From contig JAWKVM010000008.1 in NCBI GenBank assembly GCA_041398025.1, positions 372,001-436,000 of the forward strand: DNA of 64,000 nucleotides, read 5' to 3'. The notes beneath the pieces are model-generated. The model did no database searches. It worked only from the letters and a program-made list of their open reading frames with translations, and was not told the DNA's origin. Of the stretch, positions 8,753 to 17,187 are shown one piece after another. Positions within the stretch are counted from its first letter, which is position 1; every line of letters starts with the position of its first letter. Position numbers and translations under genes: made by a program. The stretch comes from JANQPX01 sp041398025 (GTDB lineage: Bacteria; Pseudomonadota; Alphaproteobacteria; Geminicoccales; Geminicoccaceae).

Positions 8753-9598
8753 ATGGCAGGCGTCGAGAGCAACGCGGATCGCGGCATGAAGTGGGTCGGC
8801 AATCTTCTGCTGGCGGTCTTCGTCATCTGGACCCTGGTGCCGTTCTACTGGATGCTGGTGACGTCCCTCAAGGACCACGGCGAGATCTACGGCACCGAGG
8901 CGACCCTATGGCCGAACGCGCCGACCCTGGACAGCTATCGCACGCTGTTCTTCGAGACCAATTATTTTCTGTTCTTCCGCAACAGCATGATGGTGGCGCT
9001 CAGCACCACCTTCATCACCGTGTTCATCGCCTCGCTCGCCGCCTATGCGATCGCGCGCCTCGACTTTCCGGGCCGAAAGATCCTGGCGCGCGGCATGATC
9101 TACACCTATCTCGTACCGCAATCGCTCCTGTTCATCCCGCTGTTCGCGATCATGGTCGCGGCTGGCCTGACCAACAGCCTCTCCGGCCTGACTCTCTCTC
9201 ATCTCGGCTTCACCATACCGTTCTGCACCTGGCTGCTGATGGGCTTTTTCATGTCCATACCCGCCGAGCTCGAGGATGCGGCGCTGGTGGACGGCTGCAC
9301 CCGCCTCGGCGTGCTGTTCCGCATCATCCTGCCGATCTCGCTGCCGGCGCTGGCGGTGATCGCGTTCTTCTCGTTCACCCTCTCATGGAACGAGTATCTC
9401 TACGCGATCGTGTTCAACTCCACGCCGAGCACGCTGACCTTGCCGACCGGGCTCACCGCCTTCGTGGTCGAGGACGTGTTCTTCTGGGGGCCGATCATGG
9501 CGTCGACCATCTTCACCGTGATCCCGCCGCTCGTCGTCTATTTCGTGTTCCAACGCTGGCTCATTACCGGCCTCACCATGGGAGCGGTCAAAGCCTGA
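8753..9598 (+). CDS. Sugar ABC transporter permease (MalG/UgpE type)
   Basis: A 281-residue partner permease starting 3 bp after the stop of the first one. It has the N-terminal helix LLAVFVIWTLVPFYWMLVTSLK typical of MalG-like subunits, then five more helices, and an EAA loop (EDAALVDGCTRLGVLFRIIL, about residues 177-196). Helix GMIYTYLVPQSLLFIPLFAIM precedes the loop as usual. It should pair with the upstream permease as a heterodimer in the inner membrane. Confidence 0.88.
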   Translation: MAGVESNADRGMKWVGNLLLAVFVIWTLVPFYWMLVTSLKDHGEIYGTEATLWPNAPTLDSYRTLFFETNYFLFFRNSMMVALSTTFITVFIASLAAYAIARLDFPGRKILARGMIYTYLVPQSLLFIPLFAIMVAAGLTNSLSGLTLSHLGFTIPFCTWLLMGFFMSIPAELEDAALVDGCTRLGVLFRIILPISLPALAVIAFFSFTLSWNEYLYAIVFNSTPSTLTLPTGLTAFVVEDVFFWGPIMASTIFTVIPPLVVYFVFQRWLITGLTMGAVKA

Positions 9599-9632
9599 AA
9601 AAACCGCCCCGTCACCATCAGGGAGGAACGAC

Positions 9633-10958
9633 ATGATCAAGAAAAATCTCACCCGCCGAAGCGCCCTCAAGACCGGCGCCGCCGCCGGCGCGCTGATCAC
9701 GGCGCCGATGATCCTGACATCGAGAAAGAGCTGGGCGCAGCGCGCGGAGAAGCTGGTCTACTGGCATCTCCCGACCTTCACGCCGGCCGCCGACGACCAT
9801 GTGCGCGACCAGTTCAACGAGTTCGTCAAGATGGCTGGCCTGAAGGAGGAGGAAGCGGCCTTCGTCGTGGTCTCGAACCAGGACCTGGTCCCGCGCCTGT
9901 CCGCCGCGCTCGAGACCGGCACGCCGCCGGATGTCGCCCGTCTCTACGAGAGCTACGTCCAGCTCTATCGCGGCCAGGGCCACATGATGGACGTCACCGA
10001 CATCGTCGAGACCATGAAGGGCGAGGAGGGCGGCCTGTTCGACAGCAGCCTGACCGCGGTCGCCTATGACGGCAAATATTGGGGCGTGCCGTTCGCCATC
10101 AATCCCTGGCCGATGCATGCGCGCATGGACGTCCTCGAAGAGAACGGCCTCGACTATCCGCGCACCTGGGAGGAGTTCGTCGAGACCTGCTTGAAGGTGC
10201 AAAAGCCGCCCTTCTACGGCTTCGGCATGGATCTCGGCCTGACCCAGGACGCCACCGACAACATCATGCAGCTCTGCTGGTGCTTCGGCGGCAAGACCGT
10301 CGACGAGAACAACGCCGTGGTGTTCGACAGCCCGGAAAACGTCGCCGGCTTCACCCTCATCAACGAGATGTACAACACCCACAAGATCATCCCCCGCGGC
10401 GTGGTCGGCAATGGCGACACCGCCTGGAACAACAAGGCCTACCAGTCCGGCCAGGTCGCCTTCATCAACAACCCGACCAGCGTCTACGCCTATCTCGCCG
10501 GCGAGGATCCGGAGCTGATGAAGAAGACCGGCCTGTTCGGCGTGCCGGCCGGGCCTGCGGGCGCGATCAACCAGATCGACACCTGGTCGCTCGGCGTATT
10601 CAGCGCCTCGCCCGAGCCCGAGCTCGCCAAGGGCCTGGCCGCCCACTTCATGCAGCCCTCGCTCTACAACGACGTCATCACCAACACCAACGGCCGCTTC
10701 GTGCCGGTCTACCCGACGCTGTTCAACGATCCCTGGTGGACCGAGCGGCCGGAATTCAGGGAGTTCATCGACATCGCCTCGACCGGCGTGCCGATCTCCT
10801 ATGCAGGCCCGCCGACCGCCGCTTCCGGCGAGGTGCTGGCGACCAACATCATCCCCGAGGCGCTTCAGCTCGTCCTGGTCGAGGGCGTCGATCCGGCCGA
10901 GGCGGTCGGCGAGGCGCATCAGAAGATCGCCGCGGTCTACGAGCGCCTGGCCGAATAG
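9633..10958 (+). CDS. Extracellular solute-binding protein with Tat signal (family 1 type)
   Basis: A 441-residue periplasmic binding protein for the importer. The N-terminus LTRRSALKTGAAAGALITA is a twin-arginine (RR) signal followed by a hydrophobic stretch and a likely cleavage after SWAQ near residue 35, so it is probably exported folded. The body shows family 1 features: KLVYWHLPTFTP first strand, PPDVARLYESYVQLY, and GVPFAINPWPMHARMDVLEENG. GGAGG sits 7 bp before the ATG. It ends the operon; an inverted repeat at 10972-11000 follows. Substrate is unknown; neighbours suggest a sugar acid or uronate oligomer. Confidence 0.87.
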   Translation: MIKKNLTRRSALKTGAAAGALITAPMILTSRKSWAQRAEKLVYWHLPTFTPAADDHVRDQFNEFVKMAGLKEEEAAFVVVSNQDLVPRLSAALETGTPPDVARLYESYVQLYRGQGHMMDVTDIVETMKGEEGGLFDSSLTAVAYDGKYWGVPFAINPWPMHARMDVLEENGLDYPRTWEEFVETCLKVQKPPFYGFGMDLGLTQDATDNIMQLCWCFGGKTVDENNAVVFDSPENVAGFTLINEMYNTHKIIPRGVVGNGDTAWNNKAYQSGQVAFINNPTSVYAYLAGEDPELMKKTGLFGVPAGPAGAINQIDTWSLGVFSASPEPELAKGLAAHFMQPSLYNDVITNTNGRFVPVYPTLFNDPWWTERPEFREFIDIASTGVPISYAGPPTAASGEVLATNIIPEALQLVLVEGVDPAEAVGEAHQKIAAVYERLAE

Positions 10959-10971
10959 AGTCCATCACCTG

Positions 10972-11000
10972 GGAGGCTCATGCCTCGGGCGTGAGCCTCC
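10972..11000. terminator. Bidirectional hairpin between convergent operons
   Basis: GGAGGCTCA (10972-10980) and TGAGCCTCC (10992-11000) form a 9-bp perfect stem with an 11-nt loop in the 49-bp gap between the convergent binding-protein gene and uxuB. There is no clear T-run, so it may be a weak or Rho-assisted terminator, or a 3' end stabiliser. Confidence 0.5.
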
Positions 11001-11007
11001 ACCGTGC

Positions 11008-12486
11008 TCAAATCGCCGCGGCTTCCAGGCGCGCAGCTTCGGCCATGCCCTGCTCCAGCATGACGGTGAAGGCGCGGTCGACCTCGTTCCGCCAGCTCGG
11101 ACTCTGCTGAAGCGCATCCGGGAACAGGCCGGGCAGCCGGTGCAGGGCGGCCGGTGCCTCTTGCGCGCCCGCCTCCTTGATCAGCGCCACGATCTCGGTC
11201 TCGCGCGGGTCGCGCAGGACATAGGTCTTGCCCTCCTCGTCGTGCCCGAGGCTGTAGCGCATCCAGGCCGCGGTCGCGAAGGCGAAGGGGCGAAGCGACT
11301 GGCCGTGCTGCAGGGCGTGTACCGCCGGTTCGAACACCCGCTGCGGCAGTTTTTCCGTTCCGTCCATGGCGATCTGATAGGTTTCGTGCGCGATGTTCGG
11401 ATTGCGAAAGCGCTGCAGCAGCGATCGCGCATAGTCGTCGAAATCGATCTCCGAAAGAGGCTCCAGCGTGGCGGCTGCAGCCTTGACATGGCGTCCAACC
11501 AGCGCGGCCAGGGACGAATCGGCCATCACGTCCCGGACATGGGCATGACCGCTCAGGAAGCCGGCATAGGCGAGCATCGAATGCGCGCCGTTCAGCATGC
11601 GCAGCTTCATGCGCTCATAGGGCGCCACGTCGTCGACGAACAGGGCGCCGCCCGCTTCCCAAGCCGGCCGACCTGCTGGAAATTTCTCTTCGACCACCCA
11701 CTGGCTGAAGGCCTCGGCAGCAACGGCCGCCCTGTCCTCCACTCCGATCCGCTCAGCCGCTTCCTCCCGCGTCTCGATGGTCGGCGCCGGCGTGATGCGA
11801 TCGACCATCGTAGAGGGAAAGGCGACCTCTGCCTCGATCCAGTCGGCAAGCGCTGGATCGACACGCCGCGCGAAATCGAGCACGCCGGCGCGAACCAGCC
11901 CGCCATTGTCCGGCAGGTTGTCGCAGCAAAGAACGGTAAAGGCCGGCACGCCTCGTGCCCCTCGTGCCCGCCGGCGGCGGAGCGCTTCGACCAGCATGCC
12001 GAGCACGCCCGTAGGGGCCTGTGGATGGCCGAGGTCGATGGCAATCGTGGAGTGGGCGGGATCGACCCGGCCGGTCGCACGATCGATGCCGTAGGCTTTT
12101 TCGGTCACCGTCAGGCTGACGATCCTGGTGCTCGGATCGGCCATGGCTTTGATCGCTTCCTCAGGCGCGTCCGGCGGCGCGATCACCCGCGACAGGCTGG
12201 CGACGACGCGCGCGGACACGGCGTCCTCGCCGCGTTCGATCAGCGTATAGAGGCCGTTTTGCGGATTGAGCGCGTCGGCGACGATGCGGCTTCTAAGACT
12301 TACCCCGACAATGCGCCAGTCTCCGCCGCCGGCCGCGAGTGCGTCGTCGGTGTAGACGGCCTGATGCGCCCGATGGAATGCGCCGATGCCCAGATGCACG
12401 ATCCCGGTCGCGTGGCGCGACGGACGGTACTGAGGCAGGCGCACGCCGGTCGTGACGTCGTCCAGTGCCGCAAGGCGCGTCGGCAT
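11008..12486 (-). CDS. uxuB: D-mannonate oxidoreductase (fructuronate reductase), mannitol dehydrogenase family
   Basis: A 492-residue long-chain polyol dehydrogenase that would interconvert D-fructuronate and D-mannonate with NAD(H). The N-terminal Rossmann region begins IVHLGIGAFHRAHQAVYTDD. The catalytic region MKLRMLNGAHSMLAYAGFL matches the K-x-x-x-LNGxHS signature of the mannitol/mannonate dehydrogenase family. The frame stays open upstream to 12882, but that stretch overlaps uxuA; ATG at 12486 begins family similarity and lies 2 bp after the uxuA stop. Pairing with uxuA supports hexuronate catabolism rather than mannitol oxidation. Confidence 0.9.
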   Translation of the reverse strand: MPTRLAALDDVTTGVRLPQYRPSRHATGIVHLGIGAFHRAHQAVYTDDALAAGGGDWRIVGVSLRSRIVADALNPQNGLYTLIERGEDAVSARVVASLSRVIAPPDAPEEAIKAMADPSTRIVSLTVTEKAYGIDRATGRVDPAHSTIAIDLGHPQAPTGVLGMLVEALRRRRARGARGVPAFTVLCCDNLPDNGGLVRAGVLDFARRVDPALADWIEAEVAFPSTMVDRITPAPTIETREEAAERIGVEDRAAVAAEAFSQWVVEEKFPAGRPAWEAGGALFVDDVAPYERMKLRMLNGAHSMLAYAGFLSGHAHVRDVMADSSLAALVGRHVKAAAATLEPLSEIDFDDYARSLLQRFRNPNIAHETYQIAMDGTEKLPQRVFEPAVHALQHGQSLRPFAFATAAWMRYSLGHDEEGKTYVLRDPRETEIVALIKEAGAQEAPAALHRLPGLFPDALQQSPSWRNEVDRAFTVMLEQGMAEAARLEAAAI

Positions 12487-12488
12487 GG

Positions 12489-13709
12489 TCACGACCTGCC
12501 CGTGGCAGCGGCGGGGTGGGTGAGCGCGGTCATCACGCCGCGCAGTTCGGCGAGCCCTCGAAGCCGGCCGATCGCGGGATAGCCGGGCTGCGCCTTGCGC
12601 TTCAGATCGTCCAGCATGTCCTGGCCGTGATCCGGGCGCATGGGAATCGCATGGTCGGTACGGCCCTGTCCGCGCCGCCTCGCCTCCTCGTTCAGGATCT
12701 CGGCGACCAGCGCCACCATGTCGGTGTCCCCGCCGAGATGCTCGGCCTCGTAGAAGGATCCGCGCATCGCCGATGTCTCGCGTTTGACGTTCCTCAAATG
12801 AAGGAAATGCACACGGTCGCCCAAACGTTCCATCATGCCGGAAAGATCGTTGTCGGGACGCGCGCCGAGCGAGCCGGAGCAAAGCGTGATGCCGTTCGCT
12901 GGGCTGTCGACCGCGTCCATGACCGCCTTGTAGTCCGCCTCGGTCGACATGATGCGCGGCAGGCCGAGCAGCGGGAAAGGCGGGTCGTCCGGATGGCAGC
13001 AGAGCCGAAGGCCGAGTTCCTCGGCGACCGGCACGACCTCTTCGAGAAAGGCGACGAGGTGGGCACGAAGCGTCTCGGCCGAGATTTTTTCGTACTGGGC
13101 GAGGTGCTCCTTCACATCCGCCAGCGTGAAATGCTCGGCCGCACCCGGCAGACCGCAGACGATATTGTCGATCAGCTTTTTCCTGGCCGCATCGTCCATC
13201 GAGGCGAAACGCGCGGCCGCCTCCTCGACGATCGGTTCGGAAAAATCGCTCGGCGCGCCGCCGCGTCGCAGGATGTGAAGATCGAAGACGGCAAAATCAG
13301 AATAATCGAAGCGCATGCAGGTGGCGCCGGTGCGCAGCCGAAAGGCGAGATCGGTGCGCGTCCAGTCGAGCACCGGCATGAAATTGTAGCAGATCACCTC
13401 GATGCCGGCCGAAGCGAGATGGCGGAGGCTGGTCTTGTAGTTCTCGATATGCTCGCGCCACGCACCCTGCTGCTTCTTGATGTCCTCGGAGACCGGCAGG
13501 CTCTCGACCACCTCCCAGGCGAGGTCGGAAGGCACGCCGTCGGTCATGCGCGCGATCTCGTCCTGGCGCTTTTCGATCTCGTCAGGCGTCCAGACATCGC
13601 CGGTCGGCATGTGATGCAGGGCCGTGACCACGCCTTCGACGCCCGCCTGCATCATGTCGTCGATCGACACCAGATCCTTCGGCCCGAACCAGCGCCATGT
13701 CTGCCTCAT
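12489..13709 (-). CDS. uxuA: Mannonate dehydratase
   Basis: A 406-residue TIM-barrel enzyme that dehydrates D-mannonate to 2-keto-3-deoxy-D-gluconate. It starts with the family-typical MRQTWRWFGPKDLVSIDDMMQAG region and carries metal-site segments CCHPDDPPFPLLGLPRI, NGITLCSGSLG and HFLHLRNV, plus the C-terminal IPMRPDHGQDMLDD. Length matches UxuA. It is the first gene of a leftward uxuA-uxuB operon and divergent from the idonate-type dehydrogenase at 13803, with an operator-like dyad between. Neither the KDG kinase nor aldolase of the lower pathway is in the window. Confidence 0.93.
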   Translation of the reverse strand: MRQTWRWFGPKDLVSIDDMMQAGVEGVVTALHHMPTGDVWTPDEIEKRQDEIARMTDGVPSDLAWEVVESLPVSEDIKKQQGAWREHIENYKTSLRHLASAGIEVICYNFMPVLDWTRTDLAFRLRTGATCMRFDYSDFAVFDLHILRRGGAPSDFSEPIVEEAAARFASMDDAARKKLIDNIVCGLPGAAEHFTLADVKEHLAQYEKISAETLRAHLVAFLEEVVPVAEELGLRLCCHPDDPPFPLLGLPRIMSTEADYKAVMDAVDSPANGITLCSGSLGARPDNDLSGMMERLGDRVHFLHLRNVKRETSAMRGSFYEAEHLGGDTDMVALVAEILNEEARRRGQGRTDHAIPMRPDHGQDMLDDLKRKAQPGYPAIGRLRGLAELRGVMTALTHPAAATGRS

Positions 13710-13746
13710 GTCAGTCTCCCCGATCGACAGCGACTTTTTCGTCCTG

Positions 13747-13770
13747 CAAGGCTATCATCATTAAGCCTTG
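13747..13770. promoter_or_regulatory. Operator-like inverted repeat between uxuA and idonate dehydrogenase
   Basis: CAAGGCT (13747-13753) and AGCCTTG (13764-13770) are perfect 7-bp arms around a 10-bp AT-rich spacer, in the 93-bp gap between the divergent uxuA and dehydrogenase genes. The position suits a shared operator for a GntR- or LacI-like regulator, though no regulator gene lies nearby. Confidence 0.4.
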
Positions 13771-13802
13771 GGGAAGAGTGTTCGAAGATAAGAAAGCCTG
13801 TC

Positions 13803-14843
13803 ATGGAAACCCGCGTCTGCCGCCTCTACGACAAATACGATCTGCGCATCGAAAGCGAGGCCGTGGCCGCACCCGGTACAGGCGAAGTGCGCGTCGCCCT
13901 CGGGGCGGGCGGCATCTGCGGATCCGATCTGCATTATTATCACCGCGCAGGCTTCGGCACGATCCGTGTGCGCGAGCCGATCATCCTCGGCCATGAGGTC
14001 GCCGGCACGATCGAGGCGCTCGGCGCCGGTGTGATGGGTCTGAAGGAGGGCGACGCCGTCGCGCTCAACCCGAGCCGACCCTGTGGCGACTGCCGCTATT
14101 GTACGCAAGGGCTGTTCCAGCATTGCCTGAACATGCGTTTCTACGGCTCGGCGATGCCTTTTCCGCATGAGCAGGGAGCGTTTCGCGACCGCATCATCGC
14201 CGACGCCGCGCAATGTGTCCCGGTCAGCGAGAGGACCACTCAGGCGGAGGCCGCCTGCGCCGAACCTCTCGCGGTCTGCCTGCATGCCAAGAATCGCGCG
14301 GGCGATCTCGCCGGCAAGAGTGTGCTGGTGACCGGCGCCGGACCGATCGGCTGCCTGGTGACGGCGGTGGCAAAGCATGCCGGTGCCACCGAGGTCGTGG
14401 TCACTGACCTCGAAAACCTACCGCTCGAAACCGCGCGAGCGATGGGCGCCGACCGGACGATCAATGTCAGCGAGGATAGCGAAGCGCTCGACCCCTATTA
14501 CGCGGACAAGGGCAGCGTCGACGTGGTCTTCGAATGCTCCGCCGCCGAGCCCGCGATCCGCACGGCGATCGCCGCGGTGCGTCCGCAGGGCACGATCCTG
14601 CAGGTGGGCACCACCGGCGATCTGCCGCTGCCGGTCAACGTCGTCGTCGCCAAGGAGATCACCTGGCGCGGCAGCTTTCGCTTTCATGCGGAATATGCCG
14701 ATGCCGTCCGCCTGATCGACGACGGCGAGATCGATGTAAGACCGATCATCACTGCGAGCTACCCGCTGCAGGATGCCGTCACCGCCTTCGAGGTCGCCGG
14801 CGACCGCAAGCGCTCGGTCAAGGTGCAGCTCACCTTCGCCTGA
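13803..14843 (+). CDS. idnD: L-idonate 5-dehydrogenase-like zinc alcohol dehydrogenase
   Basis: A 346-residue medium-chain dehydrogenase, probably oxidising L-idonate or a related polyol/sugar acid with NAD(P). Catalytic zinc ligands are C39 (in GICGSDLHYYH) and H64/E65 (ILGHEVAG); structural zinc cysteines are C94, C97, C100 and C108 (CGDCRYCTQGLFQHC). The nucleotide loop VTGAGPIGCLV follows near residue 175. The frame is open far upstream, but that part lies antisense to uxuA and the ATG at 13803 is the natural family start. L-idonate 5-dehydrogenase is the best name by the DLHYYHRAGFGTIRVREP segment; threonine or sorbitol dehydrogenase are less likely. Confidence 0.8.
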   Translation: METRVCRLYDKYDLRIESEAVAAPGTGEVRVALGAGGICGSDLHYYHRAGFGTIRVREPIILGHEVAGTIEALGAGVMGLKEGDAVALNPSRPCGDCRYCTQGLFQHCLNMRFYGSAMPFPHEQGAFRDRIIADAAQCVPVSERTTQAEAACAEPLAVCLHAKNRAGDLAGKSVLVTGAGPIGCLVTAVAKHAGATEVVVTDLENLPLETARAMGADRTINVSEDSEALDPYYADKGSVDVVFECSAAEPAIRTAIAAVRPQGTILQVGTTGDLPLPVNVVVAKEITWRGSFRFHAEYADAVRLIDDGEIDVRPIITASYPLQDAVTAFEVAGDRKRSVKVQLTFA

Positions 14844-14952
14844 TTTTTTCCCCTGTAGCAGTCCCAAGAAGTCTCGAGCGATGGGTGAGAGCAGGCGTGT
14901 TCATCCTTTCTTAACCCGCCATGGCTAGGATCGGGGGGGGGTAGTGTCTTGC

Positions 14953-15032
14953 TGGTCCATGCGATCCTGGGAATCCGAGCCTCGCCCGAACTCTCTCAGC
15001 GGGCGGACGGACTCCCAGGATCACATGGACCA
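14953..15032. repeat. 80-nt hairpin made of two copies of a dispersed 25-bp repeat
   Basis: The arms 14953-14977 (core GCGATCCTGGGAATCC) and 15008-15032 are inverted copies matching at 23 of 25 positions. Inside them CGCCCG (14983-14988) and CGGGCG (15000-15005) extend the stem around an 11-nt loop. An exact inverted copy of the left arm occurs at 49504-49528. The hairpin lies between the convergent dehydrogenase genes ending at 14843 and 15139, so it could also stop transcription from both sides. It looks like a short palindromic intergenic repeat; no coding capacity is seen. Confidence 0.7.
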
Positions 15033-15055
15033 TGAAGCAGCATGCAAGAGACGAG

Positions 15056-15070
15056 TTAAGGGAAGCTTAA
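15056..15070. promoter_or_regulatory. TTAA-N7-TTAA box (CtrA-type motif)
   Basis: TTAA-GGGAAGC-TTAA fits the CtrA full-site layout of alphaproteobacteria. It lies 24 bp after the right arm of the hairpin repeat, in a convergent gap rather than a clear promoter, so its role is uncertain. Confidence 0.4.
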
Positions 15071-15138
15071 CGTCGGAAAAAATCTGTGGGATCGAAGCGG
15101 CAGGGCATTCCATCGACGGGAACTTGATGAGATCGGTG

Positions 15139-16146
15139 CTATGTGAGCGGCCGGCCAAGTGCATCTGCCATGCGTTCCAGCGCCGCCATGGCGCGGACCG
15201 CGTCCTCGATGGTCGGCGCATCGGACGGTTTCCCGCGCATCGCGTCCAGGCACGCCTGGAGGAGCGCGCGATAGCCTTTATGATCCTCGTTGGCGGCGAC
15301 GGTCATGTTGGGTGTCCAGGAGACCGTGTCGGCGCCGTCTTCAAGACTGGCATCCGCGTCGCCCACCTTGAAAGCAGGGTCGCGTGTGTAGCGAATGCTG
15401 GTGACGTTCTCGATCTCGATCTTTCTGTGATCGCCCATGATCTGAATGAACTCGACCGGCGCGCCGCGCGACTGGATCGTGCCCATCACCAGCGTGCCGA
15501 GCGCCCCGCTTTCGAAGGTGAGGGCGAGATGAATCAACAGCTTGCCCGGGCCCGGCTCGATCTGACGCGCGCTCAGATCCGCGATCGGCGAGCCCATGAG
15601 CCAAGGGGCGAGATCGAAGTAGTGCACGCAGTGATGCAAAAAGAAACCGCGATAGTCGGCCTCGCCCGCGAAATAGGTCGGCGCGGTCATGTAGCTGCCG
15701 TAGAAGCCGAGCGGCTGGCCGAAATCATGCCGGAGGACATTCCTGCCGAGCTTGTTGCCGCTGGAAAAGCGTTTCATGAAGCCCACCAGCAGTGGTTTTT
15801 TCGCTCGTGCCGCCGCGGCCGCGAGCTCGTGCGTGCCGGCGAGATCGGCGGCGGGCGGCTTTTCCATGAACACCGGAAGGCCACGGGCCAGCGCTGCAAG
15901 CCCGATCTCGCGATGCATCGCCGGACCGACCGCCATGCCGACGCCATCCAGATCGTCGCGCGCCAGCAGATCGCGATAGTCGGCGAAGGTTTGCACCACG
16001 CCGTAGCGCTCTGCGATCCGTGCCAGCGCCGCCTCGTCGATATCGGCGAGGGCTGCCAACCCGACGCCCTCGATGCGCACCAGTTCCGGCAGCAGCATCT
16101 CGGAGGCCTGGCGTCCACAGCCGATCCAGCCGAGGCGGAAGGTCAT
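15139..16146 (-). CDS. Gfo/Idh/MocA-family oxidoreductase
   Basis: A 335-residue NAD(P)-dependent dehydrogenase. The N-terminal Rossmann domain begins LGWIGCGRQASEMLLPEL, and VFMEKPPAAD near residue 92 is the EKP motif whose lysine takes part in catalysis. The C-terminal half is the usual beta-sheet substrate domain with FFLHHCVHYFDLAPWLMG holding conserved histidines. Such enzymes oxidise hydroxyls of sugars, inositols or sugar acids. ATG at 16146 overlaps the stop of the upstream isomerase (ATGA), showing translational coupling; the frame continues to 16236 but that part overlaps the neighbour. Exact substrate unknown. Confidence 0.85.
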   Translation of the reverse strand: MTFRLGWIGCGRQASEMLLPELVRIEGVGLAALADIDEAALARIAERYGVVQTFADYRDLLARDDLDGVGMAVGPAMHREIGLAALARGLPVFMEKPPAADLAGTHELAAAAARAKKPLLVGFMKRFSSGNKLGRNVLRHDFGQPLGFYGSYMTAPTYFAGEADYRGFFLHHCVHYFDLAPWLMGSPIADLSARQIEPGPGKLLIHLALTFESGALGTLVMGTIQSRGAPVEFIQIMGDHRKIEIENVTSIRYTRDPAFKVGDADASLEDGADTVSWTPNMTVAANEDHKGYRALLQACLDAMRGKPSDAPTIEDAVRAMAALERMADALGRPLT

Positions 16147-17030
16147 CGCCGGTGCTCCGCGAGCGCCAGGCCGGCGCGCAGGAAGGCGACGCTCGCCCGG
16201 AGCTTGTCGCTCTCGTCCTCGGCGGGTGGCCGCCAATGGGCGATCGGCACGCCGAAGCGGTCATCGTCGCGGCGAAACGGCTCGAGGCAGATCGGACCGG
16301 TATAGCCGACCTCGTGCAGCGTCCGAAGAATCTCGGGCCAGGGCAGATGGCCAGTGCCGGGAAAGCCGCGGTGGTTCTCGTTGGCCTGGAAATGCACGAG
16401 GCGCCCGCCGGCCGCGCGGATGGCGTCGGGGATAGCGCTTTCCTCCATGTTCATGTGGAAGCTGTCGAGCAGGAGGCCGAGTGCTGCGCTGTTCACCCGG
16501 TCGACCACTTGGATGCCCTGGGACGTGGTCGAAACGATGTCGGTCTCGAAGCGGTTGAGCGGTTCGAGCGCGAGTCGGATGCCGCTCTTCTTGGCCTCAT
16601 CCGCTGCCAGCGCCAGCCCCTCGACGCAGCGATCGAAGCGCGCCAGGCGTTCCACCTCGTCGATCGGGGCCGGACGCCGGCCCGCGAACACGAGCGGCCC
16701 ACCGTAGAGCGGGCCGCCGACGATCTCGGCGCCGAGCGAAGCGGCCGCCTCGATGCAGCGTTTGAGATAGTCGAGACCGCCCTGGCGCGCCTTCGGATCC
16801 GCGCTGACGATCGAGCGCTCGATGTTGACGCGCGCCGCGAGCACCACGCCGAGATCGCTATCCCGAAGGGCGCGTCGCGCCTCATGAAGATCCAGGCCGT
16901 CCTCCGGCTCCGGCATCAAGAGCTCGACGAAGTCGAAGCCGAGCGCCTTGATCCGCTGGAACAGGCCGAGGTCCTGTTGAGTGAACGGCCGAACGAATTG
17001 CATCGAGATGATGCCGATCTTGTGGCTCAA
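16143..17030 (-). CDS. Sugar phosphate isomerase/epimerase family TIM-barrel protein
   Basis: A 295-residue xylose-isomerase-like TIM-barrel protein of the D-tagatose 3-epimerase/hydroxypyruvate isomerase/IolE group. Metal-ligand segments are visible: RLALEPLNRFETDIV (glutamate), LGLLLDSFHMNMEE (Asp and His), GRLVHFQANENHRGFPGTGHLPW and ICLEPFRRDDDRFG (last glutamate). It starts the leftward pair with the Gfo/Idh/MocA dehydrogenase and overlaps it by 4 bp. The pair suggests sequential oxidation and isomerisation of a sugar or inositol-like substrate delivered by the nearby importer. Confidence 0.82.
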   Translation of the reverse strand: MSHKIGIISMQFVRPFTQQDLGLFQRIKALGFDFVELLMPEPEDGLDLHEARRALRDSDLGVVLAARVNIERSIVSADPKARQGGLDYLKRCIEAAASLGAEIVGGPLYGGPLVFAGRRPAPIDEVERLARFDRCVEGLALAADEAKKSGIRLALEPLNRFETDIVSTTSQGIQVVDRVNSAALGLLLDSFHMNMEESAIPDAIRAAGGRLVHFQANENHRGFPGTGHLPWPEILRTLHEVGYTGPICLEPFRRDDDRFGVPIAHWRPPAEDESDKLRASVAFLRAGLALAEHRR

Positions 17031-17187
17031 GGCATGGCCTCCCCGCTCGCTTCTTTTCGAAAGCCTAGGCGATGGAGGGGCGAGCGTGAAGCGGCGCTCC
17101 GTTGATTCCCATGGTGGAACCGTCGAGAGTGGAGATGATGCCGCGATCGTGGCGACGTCGGCCGAGCACGAGGAAGCAGACAGAAAA

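Noticed and set aside
7695..11000. Shared CCTGGGAGGCTC string before the importer operon and after it
   Set aside because: Only 12 bp match exactly, and the second is part of a terminator-like hairpin; too short to call a repeat or operator.
12465..13802. In-frame extension of the idonate-type dehydrogenase far upstream
   Set aside because: It runs antisense through uxuA; the dehydrogenase family starts at 13803.
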